Assembly (NCBI GenBank): GCA_900551645.1
Contig: URWP01000147.1
Coordinates: 1 to 7,118 of the forward strand
Source of the DNA: an uncultured Bacteroides sp.
GTDB taxonomy: Bacteria > Bacteroidota > Bacteroidia > Bacteroidales > Bacteroidaceae
Length of the DNA stretch: 7,118 nucleotides
Direction: 5' to 3'
Shown: positions 1-6,275 of the stretch, piece after piece
Layout of the letters: every line of letters starts with the position of its first letter
How positions within the stretch are numbered: position 1 is the first letter of the stretch
Notes under the pieces: model-generated
What the model was told of the DNA's origin: nothing
What the model saw: the letters and a program-made list of their open reading frames with translations, nothing else
Database searches by the model: none
Position numbers and translations under genes: made by a program

Positions 1-1527
1 ACTTCGTGCAGTACGGAGAAAAAGGCACCGGTCAAGCAGTATAATATTGTATATATCATGACTGATGACCATACGGCGCAGATGATGAGCTGTTATGATA
101 CCCGGTATATCGAGACTCCGAACCTGGACCGCATAGCAAATGACGGTGTACGTTTTACTAACAGTTTTGTTGCTAATTCCTTGAGTGGACCGAGCCGTGC
201 CTGTATGTTGACCGGTAAACACAGTCATGCCAACGGCTTTACAGACAATACTACGTGTGTGTTTGACGGGTCTCAACAAACAATGCCGAAGCTGCTTCAG
301 CAGGCCGGTTATCAGACAGCTATTATCGGTAAGTGGCACCTTATCAGTCTGCCTACCGGTTTCGACCATTGGGAAATCGTTCCCGAACAGGGAGATTATT
401 ACAATCCGGACTTCATAACCATGGACAACGACACCATTCAGAAGCAGGGATACATCACTAATCTGATTACTGATATGAGTATCGACTGGATGGAGAATCA
501 GCGTGACAAGAACAAGCCTTTCTGCCTGTTTATTCATCATAAGGCTATTCATCGTAATTGGTTGCCGGAGCTGAAGTACCTGTCTTTGTATGAAGACAAG
601 ACTTTCCCGTTGCCTGACAATTTCTATGACGATTATGAAGGACGTCCGGCAGCTGCTGCCCAGGAGATGAATATCCTGAAGGATATGGACCTGATTTATG
701 ATACCAAGATGTATCGTAAGGATAAAGATTCACGGCTGAAAGAAAGATACGAAGCGTATGTAGGCCGGTTGAATCCGGAAGAAAGAAAAGTGTACGACGC
801 CTTCTATGAGCCCCTGATAGAAGATTTCTACAAGAAGAATCCGCAAGGGAAGGAACTGGCCGAATGGAAATACCAGCGCTACATGCGTGATTATGCCAAG
901 GTGGTAAAATCGTTGGATGATAACGTAGGACGGGTACTGGACTATCTGAAGGAAAAAGGTCTGTTGGACAATACGCTGGTAGTCTATACTTCTGACCAAG
1001 GCTTCTACATGGGTGAACACGGTTGGTTCGACAAGCGTTTCATGTATGAGGAATCCATGCATACACCGCTGATTATGCATCTGCCGAAGGATTTCAAGGC
1101 AAAGGGGGACATTCCGCAGATGGTACAGAATATCGATTACGCACCGACATTCCTGGAACTGGCCGGAGCTCCGATACCGGAAGATATTCAGGGGGTATCA
1201 CTGGTTCCGTTGCTGAAAGGTGAAAAGCCGGCCGACTGGCGTAAATCCTTGTATTATCATTTTTATGAATATCCGGCAGAACATATGGTGAAACGCCATT
1301 ATGGTGTACGTACAGACCGTTATAAGCTGATTCATTTCTATAATGACATCGATGTGTGGGAGCTGTATGACTTGAAGGAAGACCCGACTGAAATGCATAA
1401 CCTTTTCGGTCAACCCGGGTATGAAAAGATTACAGAAGAACTGAAGGCTGAACTGGTGAAACTGCAGACTCAGTATCAAGACCCGATTGAAGAGAAACTG
1501 AAACAGCAGCAGGAAGTTCAGAAATAA
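1..1527 (+). CDS. S1-family (serine-type) sulfatase lipoprotein, 5' end missing
   Basis: The frame is open from base 1 and gives 508 residues before the TAA. Hydrolyses sulfate esters, probably on host or dietary glycans. The first residues read T-S-C-S-T-E-K-K, like the end of a lipoprotein signal with the lipidated Cys at residue 3, so the true start is just upstream. The ATG at 58 is internal: it lies in the YIMTDDH strand whose Asp pair (D22, D23) binds the catalytic metal. The sulfatase signature S-G-P-S-R-A-C-M-L-T-G starts at S62, the serine that an anaerobic maturase (anSME) converts to formylglycine. Further conserved parts are GKWH (110-113), HHK (179-181) and TSDQG with D332/Q333. 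The SDQGFYMGEHGWFDKRFMYEES stretch resembles N-acetylglucosamine-6-O-sulfatase-like (S1_11-type) enzymes as I recall them, so substrate is an inference. Residues 214-300 form a charged helical insert. Likely outer-membrane or periplasmic. Family assignment is firm; substrate is not. Confidence 0.95.
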   Translation, partial: TSCSTEKKAPVKQYNIVYIMTDDHTAQMMSCYDTRYIETPNLDRIANDGVRFTNSFVANSLSGPSRACMLTGKHSHANGFTDNTTCVFDGSQQTMPKLLQQAGYQTAIIGKWHLISLPTGFDHWEIVPEQGDYYNPDFITMDNDTIQKQGYITNLITDMSIDWMENQRDKNKPFCLFIHHKAIHRNWLPELKYLSLYEDKTFPLPDNFYDDYEGRPAAAAQEMNILKDMDLIYDTKMYRKDKDSRLKERYEAYVGRLNPEERKVYDAFYEPLIEDFYKKNPQGKELAEWKYQRYMRDYAKVVKSLDDNVGRVLDYLKEKGLLDNTLVVYTSDQGFYMGEHGWFDKRFMYEESMHTPLIMHLPKDFKAKGDIPQMVQNIDYAPTFLELAGAPIPEDIQGVSLVPLLKGEKPADWRKSLYYHFYEYPAEHMVKRHYGVRTDRYKLIHFYNDIDVWELYDLKEDPTEMHNLFGQPGYEKITEELKAELVKLQTQYQDPIEEKLKQQQEVQK

Positions 1528-1550
1528 TTCTGGCTGAACAGTTTATAAAG

Positions 1551-1600
1551 AAAGAGTGAAGAATCTTGAGTTGCTTGAAATTCATGATTCTTCACTCTTT
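1551..1600. terminator. Strong hairpin terminator, probably bidirectional
   Basis: A perfect 15-bp inverted repeat: AAAGAGTGAAGAATC at 1551-1565 pairs with GATTCTTCACTCTTT at 1586-1600, enclosing a 20-nt loop. On the plus strand it is followed by TTCTTT and starts 23 bases after the sulfatase stop, as expected for an intrinsic terminator. Read on the minus strand the stem is also followed by a T-rich run (CTTTCTTTAT), so it could end the five-gene minus-strand operon too, although that stop lies about 160 bases away. The loop is longer than in typical intrinsic terminators. Confidence 0.85.
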
Positions 1601-1648
1601 TTCTTTGGGGATTTCCATCACCATTTACAGATTAAAAAAGAAACGGAG

Positions 1649-1714
1649 GTTTTACTGTAAACGAACGGATGGATTGATTCGTCCTCATGTTTTACTGCAA
1701 ACAAACGTTTGTTT
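1649..1714. repeat. Two 19-nt direct repeats; second overlaps a 16-bp palindrome
   Basis: GTTTTACTGTAAACGAACG (1649-1667) and GTTTTACTGCAAACAAACG (1689-1707) match at 17 of 19 positions and start exactly 40 bases apart. The first copy contains the dyad TTTAC-T-GTAAA; the second has the same dyad with one mismatch. The second copy overlaps a perfect 16-bp palindrome, AAACAAACGTTTGTTT (1699-1714), which is followed by more T's and could act as a weak plus-strand terminator. No convincing gene covers the region, which lies between two convergent 3' ends. The rest of the 230-base intergenic stretch shows nothing else I can name. Confidence 0.5.
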
Positions 1715-1757
1715 TTTCATTCGCATATTACGTATTCAATATCTTCAGATAAAGACG

Positions 1758-2243
1758 TCAGTAGAGTGTATCGGTTAACAGGCCAACTAGCTTTTCCAGA
1801 TATATCCGGTCTGTCTCGTCGAACGAGTTAAGCTGGTCACTGTCGATATCAAGTACTCCCTTTACCTCTCCACGGCTGATGATGGGGACTACAATTTCGG
1901 AACGGGAGAGGGAACTGCAGGCGATATGTCCCGGAAACTGATCGACATCAGGAACTACCTGCGTGGCTTGCTGTTCCCAGGCGGTTCCGCATACACCTCT
2001 TCCCTTGCGGATGCGGTAGCAGGCTACGCTGCCCTGGAACGGACCGAGTATAAGTTGTCCGTCGCGAACCAGATAAAACCCTACCCAAAAGAAACCAAAG
2101 GCTTCTTTCAGGGCTGCAGATGTATTGGCCAGCACACTGATTTCTTCTTTCTCGTCCTGTATAAGCGGGGCGAACTGTTCGAGGAAGGTCTGATAACGGA
2201 TTTCCTTGCTACATGAGGTGTCTTGTCTGAAACTTGCTTCCAT
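1758..2243 (-). CDS. msrC: Free methionine-(R)-sulfoxide reductase, GAF-domain type (fRMsr)
   Basis: Reduces free methionine-R-sulfoxide to methionine in the cytoplasm, normally using thioredoxin, as part of oxidative-damage repair. The 161-residue protein is one GAF domain, close to the 165 residues of E. coli MsrC. Three cysteines keep the family spacing: C75 and C85 in ACYRIRKGRGVCG, and C109 in HIACSS. These are 10 and 24 residues apart, like Cys84, Cys94 and Cys118 in E. coli, where the last is catalytic. FWVGFYL (52-58) and LGPFQG (66-71) are also characteristic. I chose the ATG at 2243. An in-frame TTG at 2267 would add eight residues (reading TLFIISA after the initiator) and overlap the upstream stop as TTGA; the ATG gives a normal length and a 20-base gap. 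Last gene of the operon. No key residue is missing. Confidence 0.93.
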   Translation of the reverse strand: MEASFRQDTSCSKEIRYQTFLEQFAPLIQDEKEEISVLANTSAALKEAFGFFWVGFYLVRDGQLILGPFQGSVACYRIRKGRGVCGTAWEQQATQVVPDVDQFPGHIACSSLSRSEIVVPIISRGEVKGVLDIDSDQLNSFDETDRIYLEKLVGLLTDTLY

Positions 2244-2263
2244 AGCTGAAATAATGAAGAGGG

Positions 2264-3145
2264 TCAAATACGGTTCAGGACAACCTGAATCAAATCATCA
2301 ATCTTGTTCTTATATCCGGTGTTGGCTTCTTGTATCACCCGGTTGGCTATGACCATGCATACAGTAGTGGCCCGATGCCCTAATAAACGGGAGAGACCGG
2401 CCAAGGCCGAACTTTCCATTTCGAAATTCGTGATACGTTTACCATGATATTCGAAGCTTTCTATTTTTTCGTTCTGGTGTGGGTCTGCCAACGGTATGCG
2501 CAGTTGTCTTCCTTGCGGTCCGAAGAATCCGCCGCAAGCCACGGTTATGCCTCGTACCATGTCTGTACTGGCGATACGCTCTACCAGTTCTTCATTGGCA
2601 TGAATGACGTAAGGAGCCGGACAACAAAGGTTACCACTCCATCCCAGATGGTTGAGAAGTGCCCGTTCCATCGGTAAATCGCATACAGCATTTCTACCTG
2701 CATAGAAATTGAGCAGTCCGTCGAAGCCGATGGAGATTTCAGAGCAGATGTAACTTCCTACCGGTGTATAGGGTTGCAAACCTCCACAAGTACCGATGCG
2801 TACAAGTTCCAGCGAACGTAACTGTTCTTTGGTTTCGCGGGTCTGAAAATCGATATTGGCGAGAGCGTCTATTTCATTCAGTACGATATCGACGTTGTCG
2901 CACCCGATTCCGGTAGAGATGACTGAAATACGTTTTCCCTGATAAGTGCCGGTAATGGTGTGAAACTCGCGGCTGGCGATATTGCATTCATGGTTTTCCA
3001 GATGTGATGCAACTACTTCCACCCGTCCGGGGTCACCTACCAGAATGATTTTATCTGCCAGTTGCTCGGGTCTGACGTGCAGATGAAAAACAGAACCGTC
3101 TTCATTGATGATCAGTTCTGAAGGGGCGTAATAAGTTTTCATCAT
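2264..3145 (-). CDS. Nucleoside phosphorylase, uridine-phosphorylase type
   Basis: A 293-residue member of the PNP/UDP phosphorylase family 1, cleaving a nucleoside with phosphate to give the base and (deoxy)ribose-1-phosphate in cytoplasmic salvage. Visible motifs in order: VGDPGR (36-41, phosphate loop), STGIGCDNVDIVLNEID (77-93), RIGTCGG (116-122, phosphate-binding Arg116) and FEMES (241-245, ribose-binding Glu-Met-Glu). The GFFGPQGR segment (206-213) aligns by eye with the uracil-recognition loop of uridine phosphorylases, with Q211 and R213 in place of the E. coli Udp Gln-x-Arg pair. Uridine or a related pyrimidine nucleoside is therefore the favoured substrate, by inference. Two ATG codons are adjacent (3145 and 3142); the first is used here. 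AAAGGAG at 3150-3156 is the clearest Shine-Dalgarno in the window. It lies 26 bases after floA and 20 before msrC. Purine specificity cannot be fully excluded. Confidence 0.93.
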   Translation of the reverse strand: MMKTYYAPSELIINEDGSVFHLHVRPEQLADKIILVGDPGRVEVVASHLENHECNIASREFHTITGTYQGKRISVISTGIGCDNVDIVLNEIDALANIDFQTRETKEQLRSLELVRIGTCGGLQPYTPVGSYICSEISIGFDGLLNFYAGRNAVCDLPMERALLNHLGWSGNLCCPAPYVIHANEELVERIASTDMVRGITVACGGFFGPQGRQLRIPLADPHQNEKIESFEYHGKRITNFEMESSALAGLSRLLGHRATTVCMVIANRVIQEANTGYKNKIDDLIQVVLNRI

Positions 3146-3149
3146 ATTT

Positions 3150-3156
3150 CTCCTTT
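3150..3156 (-). promoter_or_regulatory. Shine-Dalgarno of the nucleoside phosphorylase gene
   Basis: On the minus strand AAAGGAG lies 4 bases before the ATG at 3145. It is the only near-consensus ribosome-binding site I see among the operon's five starts; the other genes have A/T-rich leaders, as is common in Bacteroidetes. It supports the start chosen for the phosphorylase. Confidence 0.7.
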
Positions 3157-3171
3157 CTTTACTTTAAGGGT

Positions 3172-4170
3172 TTATTTACCGATTGGTTCATTGCTGGCCG
3201 GGTGACTGTCTGGTTTGGCTATGCTGGAACGCATGTCTGTATCTGCCTGGATGTTTTTCATCCGGTAATAGTCCATGATTCCCAAATTACCGTTGCGGAA
3301 AGCCTCGGCCATGGCTTTCGGTACTTCTGCTTCTGCCTGGATGACATTGGCACGGGCTTCTTCGGCTTTGGCTTTCATTTCCTGTTCCAAGGCGACGGCC
3401 ATTGCACGGCGTTCTTCGGCTTTGGCCTGGGCAATGTTCTTGTCGGCATTAGCCTGGTCAATCTGTAGAGAAGCGCCGATGTTGCGGCCTATATCGATGT
3501 CGGCGATATCGATGGACAGAATTTCGAAAGCTGTTCCGGCATCCAGTCCTTTACGGAGTACCAGTTTGGAAATGGAGTCCGGATTCTCCAATACTGACTT
3601 ATGGTTTTCGGAAGAACCGATGGAGGATACAATACCTTCACCTACCCGGGCCAGTACGGTGTCTTCACCGGCACCACCAACCAACTGGCGAATGTTGGCA
3701 CGGACAGTTACACGGGCTTTGGCAATGAGCTGAATACCGTCTTTGGCGACAGCTGTTACCGGTGGAGTATCGATGACTTTCGGGTTGACTGACATCTGTA
3801 CGGCTTCGAATACATCCCGACCTGCCAGGTCGATACCCGTAGCCATCTGAAAAGACAGTTCGATATTTGCTTTCGATGCTGATACCAAGGCATGAACCAC
3901 TTTTTCTACATGCCCGCCTGCCATGTAATGGGCTTCCAACTCATCGCGGGTAATATTGCTCAATCCGGCTTTATGTGCTTCAATCATAGCCGGTACGATA
4001 GTATAGGGAGGTACATTACGGATGCGCATCAGAAAAAGTTGTACCAACGAGATGTGTACCCCTGATACCTTGGCCGAAAGCCAGAGGAAGAATGGTACAT
4101 AATGGAAGAAAATCACCAGAAAGACAACGGCTGCGATGCCGACAATGAGAGGAAAATACATGGGGTCCAT
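3172..4170 (-). CDS. floA: Flotillin-like membrane scaffold protein FloA
   Basis: A 332-residue protein, almost exactly the length of Bacillus FloA (YqfA, about 331). In the FloA family it forms oligomers in membrane microdomains and affects membrane fluidity and assembly of membrane complexes; no enzymatic activity is known. A hydrophobic hairpin-like segment spans about residues 5-32. The SPFH/band-7-like core follows (about 35-230), including NVPPYTIVPAMIEAHKAGL and TPPVTAVAKDGIQLIAKARVTVRANIRQLVGGAGEDTVLARVGEGIV. An Ala/Glu/Lys-rich helical region rich in EA pairs follows at 236-290, then a short tail with GIMDYYRMKNIQADTDMRSSI, typical of FloA. Start is the ATG at 4170; Met4 is a minor alternative. 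The gene sits 29 bases after the NfeD-like gene, the classical partner arrangement. The high Ala/Glu content produces long open frames on the opposite strand that are not genes. Confidence 0.97.
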   Translation of the reverse strand: MDPMYFPLIVGIAAVVFLVIFFHYVPFFLWLSAKVSGVHISLVQLFLMRIRNVPPYTIVPAMIEAHKAGLSNITRDELEAHYMAGGHVEKVVHALVSASKANIELSFQMATGIDLAGRDVFEAVQMSVNPKVIDTPPVTAVAKDGIQLIAKARVTVRANIRQLVGGAGEDTVLARVGEGIVSSIGSSENHKSVLENPDSISKLVLRKGLDAGTAFEILSIDIADIDIGRNIGASLQIDQANADKNIAQAKAEERRAMAVALEQEMKAKAEEARANVIQAEAEVPKAMAEAFRNGNLGIMDYYRMKNIQADTDMRSSIAKPDSHPASNEPIGK

Positions 4171-4199
4171 AAAGCATTATGATTTAAGGTAAATAAATG

Positions 4200-4670
4200 T
4201 CAATGATTGATACGCTGTACATATACCACACCGTTACTGATGCGGCTGATCTGAATCGGAGTCCGTTCGTCGATGAAACCGTCGGATGACTGGACTTCCA
4301 GCTGATGTCCGTTGATTTCGGCATTACCTATCAGAGTCAGACGGGTAATGGAAACCCCTGTATCACCGACTTTTAAATCTGTACCGGCCAAGGGGTCAGG
4401 CTTGAAGTTGAGGCTTTCTTTCACGGCTAGCCTGTCTACAGTCTTTGTACGGACAATCCAGGTAGTAATAATGACAATTCCCAGAAAGACCACTCCTAAA
4501 GTTATCCATCCGGCTTGGGTACCTAAGGTGTCGAACGCAAAGTAAATGCCATAGAGCAGACTGACTGCGGAAGCTATGCCTGCTATACCGGAGCCTGGTA
4601 TCAGAAATATTTCGGCGAAAAAAAGAATCAGTCCACCGATAATCAAGACAAGTAGAATCAATATATCCAT
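4200..4670 (-). CDS. Short NfeD-like membrane protein (FloA partner)
   Basis: A 156-residue protein of the short NfeD type, without the ClpP-like protease domain of long NfeD proteins. Three hydrophobic segments are visible, at about 2-20, 28-47 and 53-73, including the conserved FAEIFLIPGSGIAGI between the first two. The C-terminal part (about 100-154) is a small beta-rich OB-fold domain: VGDTGVSITRLTLIGNAEINGHQLEV, then SDGFIDERTPIQISRISNGVVYVQ. The usual Pro-Gly turn of the family (LrPxG) appears here as LTLIG, so the proline is replaced. NfeD proteins are encoded next to flotillins in many bacteria and are thought to work with them at the membrane; here floA follows 29 bases downstream. 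Start is the ATG at 4670, with no evident Shine-Dalgarno; 42 bases separate it from the TPR gene, with a hairpin at the junction. Confidence 0.92.
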   Translation of the reverse strand: MDILILLVLIIGGLILFFAEIFLIPGSGIAGIASAVSLLYGIYFAFDTLGTQAGWITLGVVFLGIVIITTWIVRTKTVDRLAVKESLNFKPDPLAGTDLKVGDTGVSITRLTLIGNAEINGHQLEVQSSDGFIDERTPIQISRISNGVVYVQRINH

Positions 4671-4700
4671 AACCAGTGTTTTTAAAGGGTGATTAATCAG

Positions 4701-4733
4701 GAATTGAAAGCCTTATGAACGGGCTTTCAATTC
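4701..4733 (-). promoter_or_regulatory. 12-bp perfect hairpin enclosing the TPR gene's stop codon
   Basis: GAATTGAAAGCC (4701-4712) and GGCTTTCAATTC (4722-4733) are perfect inverted repeats around a 9-base loop. On the minus strand the first arm encodes the last Glu-Leu-Lys-Ala residues of the TPR/PD40 protein, and its TAA stop lies in the loop. No T-run follows on the minus strand (CTGATTAATCACCC), so this is not a standard terminator. It could slow read-through, mark an mRNA processing point or protect the upstream 3' end, setting different levels for the TPR gene and the NfeD/FloA part. The structure is seen; the function is inferred. Confidence 0.55.
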
Positions 4734-6131
4734 AGTATTGCGTACTTCAAAAGTCAGTTTCTCTATTTCCTTGTGCAGCTCCTGGATGCGCTTTTCCTGA
4801 TCCAGCATGGCCGGGGTCATGCTGTCTTTCTTTGATTTTGTAGCAGAGGCATATGTGTCTCTCTGTTCATTCAAGGAACGTTGCAGAGCATCCAGGTCTT
4901 TCTGCTTCTGCGAGAGCTCCTGATAAAGTTCCCGTGCCTCCTTTGATTGGAAATCGTCCAGTACATGATAGGTGACTCCGTCATTGATGATGAAGACGAA
5001 ATCGCCTTTTGATTTTTGTTCATGTTGCTGTTGGTACATGGCTTTGGCCAGTTGTTGCTTGGCTAGCCGTACCTTGTCTGCGTTTCCCCAAGTCGCTTGA
5101 ATATTCTTGAGGGAGGCATAGGTAGCCAGTTGCTCTTCACCGGTCAGGTCATAATCGTACACTTCTTTTGAATCGTTGGGGGCGAATACATAGATGCATA
5201 CTTTTCCTTCGGGTTGGAAGCGGTCGGAAGCGAACCAGCCCAGATTGTTGAAATCATCGATGGCGTACATGTAGTCGTTATATGGCGAGTTGAACGGCAT
5301 ACCGATGTTGTCCGGCCGCAGGTAAGTGTTGTCTTCCGAGTCATATCGGGTTACAAAAATGTCGTATCCTCCCAAATTGTCTCCTCCTTGTGCTGCATAA
5401 TAGACGGTGATACCGTCAGAATCGACAAAAGGATAGTTCAGGTTCGTGCCAGTTTCATTCAGGCTGTTCAACTGTTCGAGGTCTCCCCAATGGTCAATGA
5501 GCATGCTTTGGGTATATAGTTGGCTTTGTCCTTCACTGTTTTCTTTGGCTAACAGCATTTTGTCACCCATTTCGTTGGTGAAACTGGTGCATGCACCTTC
5601 GCCGGTAAATTTGATTTCTCCGGCCTGAGGACTCAGTTTATATGCTTGAAGGAAATCGGTCTTGTCTACCACAAAACTGTCGATGACTGCTACTTTCTCT
5701 ACTCCACGGAACATGCGGGAACCGATACGGAATTTCTCCAGCAGCTGTTCAGCTTCAGCAGTATCCCGTTTTTTCTTTTCCAGCCAGGAAATATGTTCTT
5801 CCAGATTGTCTACTGCTTCATCGAAACGGTAAGTGTCGTAATAGGCTTTGCCCAGATAGAGGTAGGCATTGATGACTTTTCTTGCAGCACTTTTTTCCAG
5901 ATAGGGGATAGATTCTTGCAGTTCTCCGGTTTCGTAGCAGCATGCTCCATACCAGAAATTATAGTTGGCATTCGAGGGAGACTGTTTTACCAGACGTTGG
6001 AATACCGGTTTAGCTTGGGCAAACTCTCCATTCAGAAACATTTTCTGTGCTTCACTGAGTGTTTGTGCCGATAGCCCTCCGGCCAGAAGAAGTCCACATA
6101 AAGTCGAGATATATGTTTTATTTTTCATCAT
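4713..6131 (-). CDS. Secreted TPR and PD40 (WD40-like) repeat protein with C-terminal coiled coil
   Basis: A 472-residue exported protein of unknown specific function. The N-terminus (MMKNKTYISTLCGLLLAGGLSAQ) is a signal peptide, with probable cleavage after Ala22 and no proper lipobox. Residues 25-135 are TPR-like helices (for example NYNFWYGACCYETGELQESIPYLEK and NAYLYLGKAYYDTYRFDEAVDNLEEHI). Residues 140-330 form a beta-propeller-like region with two PD40-type motifs: NYPFVDSDGITVYYAAQGG followed by GGYDIFVTRYD (232-264), and NDYMYAIDDFNNLGWFASDR (285-304). Residues 395-470 are a charged coiled coil. TPR plus PD40 is common in Bacteroidetes envelope proteins such as PorE-type proteins, but those end in an OmpA peptidoglycan-binding domain, which is absent here. 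It is the first gene of the operon ahead of the NfeD-like gene and floA, suggesting a periplasmic role linked to that membrane pair; this is inference. Two ATGs are adjacent (6131 and 6128). Confidence 0.88.
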   Translation of the reverse strand: MMKNKTYISTLCGLLLAGGLSAQTLSEAQKMFLNGEFAQAKPVFQRLVKQSPSNANYNFWYGACCYETGELQESIPYLEKSAARKVINAYLYLGKAYYDTYRFDEAVDNLEEHISWLEKKKRDTAEAEQLLEKFRIGSRMFRGVEKVAVIDSFVVDKTDFLQAYKLSPQAGEIKFTGEGACTSFTNEMGDKMLLAKENSEGQSQLYTQSMLIDHWGDLEQLNSLNETGTNLNYPFVDSDGITVYYAAQGGDNLGGYDIFVTRYDSEDNTYLRPDNIGMPFNSPYNDYMYAIDDFNNLGWFASDRFQPEGKVCIYVFAPNDSKEVYDYDLTGEEQLATYASLKNIQATWGNADKVRLAKQQLAKAMYQQQHEQKSKGDFVFIINDGVTYHVLDDFQSKEARELYQELSQKQKDLDALQRSLNEQRDTYASATKSKKDSMTPAMLDQEKRIQELHKEIEKLTFEVRNTELKARS

Positions 6132-6166
6132 GATGGGTTCAGTTTAGATTTTGTCAGAAATTTATC

Positions 6167-6174
6167 CAAAAATA
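6167..6174 (-). promoter_or_regulatory. Candidate Bacteroidetes -7 element for the five-gene operon
   Basis: On the minus strand TATTTTTG matches the Bacteroidetes -7 consensus TAnnTTTG exactly. It ends 35 bases before the ATG at 6131, which would give a leader of about 25-30 bases. I found no good TTTG (-33) at the usual distance upstream, so the match is incomplete. As the nearest gene start upstream is divergent, a promoter for the operon is expected somewhere in this region. Confidence 0.5.
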
Positions 6175-6223
6175 CAAAGAATATTGGAATTTCATGGTTT
6201 TGGCAGATTCTATTTTTTATTTT

Positions 6224-6255
6224 CTTGAGTAAATCATTCTTTTCATGTAATTTTG
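6224..6255 (+). promoter_or_regulatory. Candidate Bacteroidetes promoter of the ttcA-like gene
   Basis: TAATTTTG at 6248-6255 matches the -7 consensus TAnnTTTG exactly. CTTG at 6224-6227, 20 bases upstream, fits the -33 element TTTG at three of four positions. Transcription would begin near 6261, about 15 bases before the ATG at 6276. This placement argues against translation from the in-frame TTG at 6225, which would fall inside the promoter. Confidence 0.55.
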
Positions 6256-6275
6256 CAGCCGATTTTGAAAAGCCT

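Noticed and set aside
730..1080. 116-codon open frame on the minus strand inside the sulfatase
   Set aside because: It is antisense to the conserved sulfatase core and its product resembles no family I know.
1566..1778. 70-codon open frame on the plus strand in the convergent intergenic region
   Set aside because: It starts inside the terminator hairpin, has no ribosome-binding site, and its product is a low-complexity mix of basic and hydrophobic residues. It also overlaps the 3' end of msrC.
3275..3733. 152-codon open frame on the plus strand opposite floA
   Set aside because: Its Ala/Ser-rich product mirrors the Ala/Glu-rich codons of floA on the other strand. The floA assignment is unambiguous.
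4691..4698. 8-bp palindrome GATTAATC upstream of the NfeD-like gene
   Set aside because: A short AT-rich palindrome of this size is expected by chance, and nothing else nearby supports a binding site.
5646..6074. 142-codon open frame on the plus strand opposite the TPR/PD40 gene
   Set aside because: It is a shadow of the real gene, whose signal peptide, TPR and PD40 motifs are clear. No start signals precede it.
6126..6135. 10-bp palindrome CATCATGATG at the start of the TPR/PD40 gene
   Set aside because: It arises from two adjacent ATG codons followed by a chance match. It is too short to claim as an operator.
6142..6152. TTAGATTTTG as a plus-strand -7 promoter element
   Set aside because: It does not fit TAnnTTTG in register, and the exact match at 6248-6255 is better placed for the ttcA-like gene.
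6225..6275. N-terminal extension of the ttcA-like protein from the TTG at 6225
   Set aside because: The extension overlaps a good promoter match and does not resemble TtcA N-termini. The ATG at 6276 gives a family-like start.
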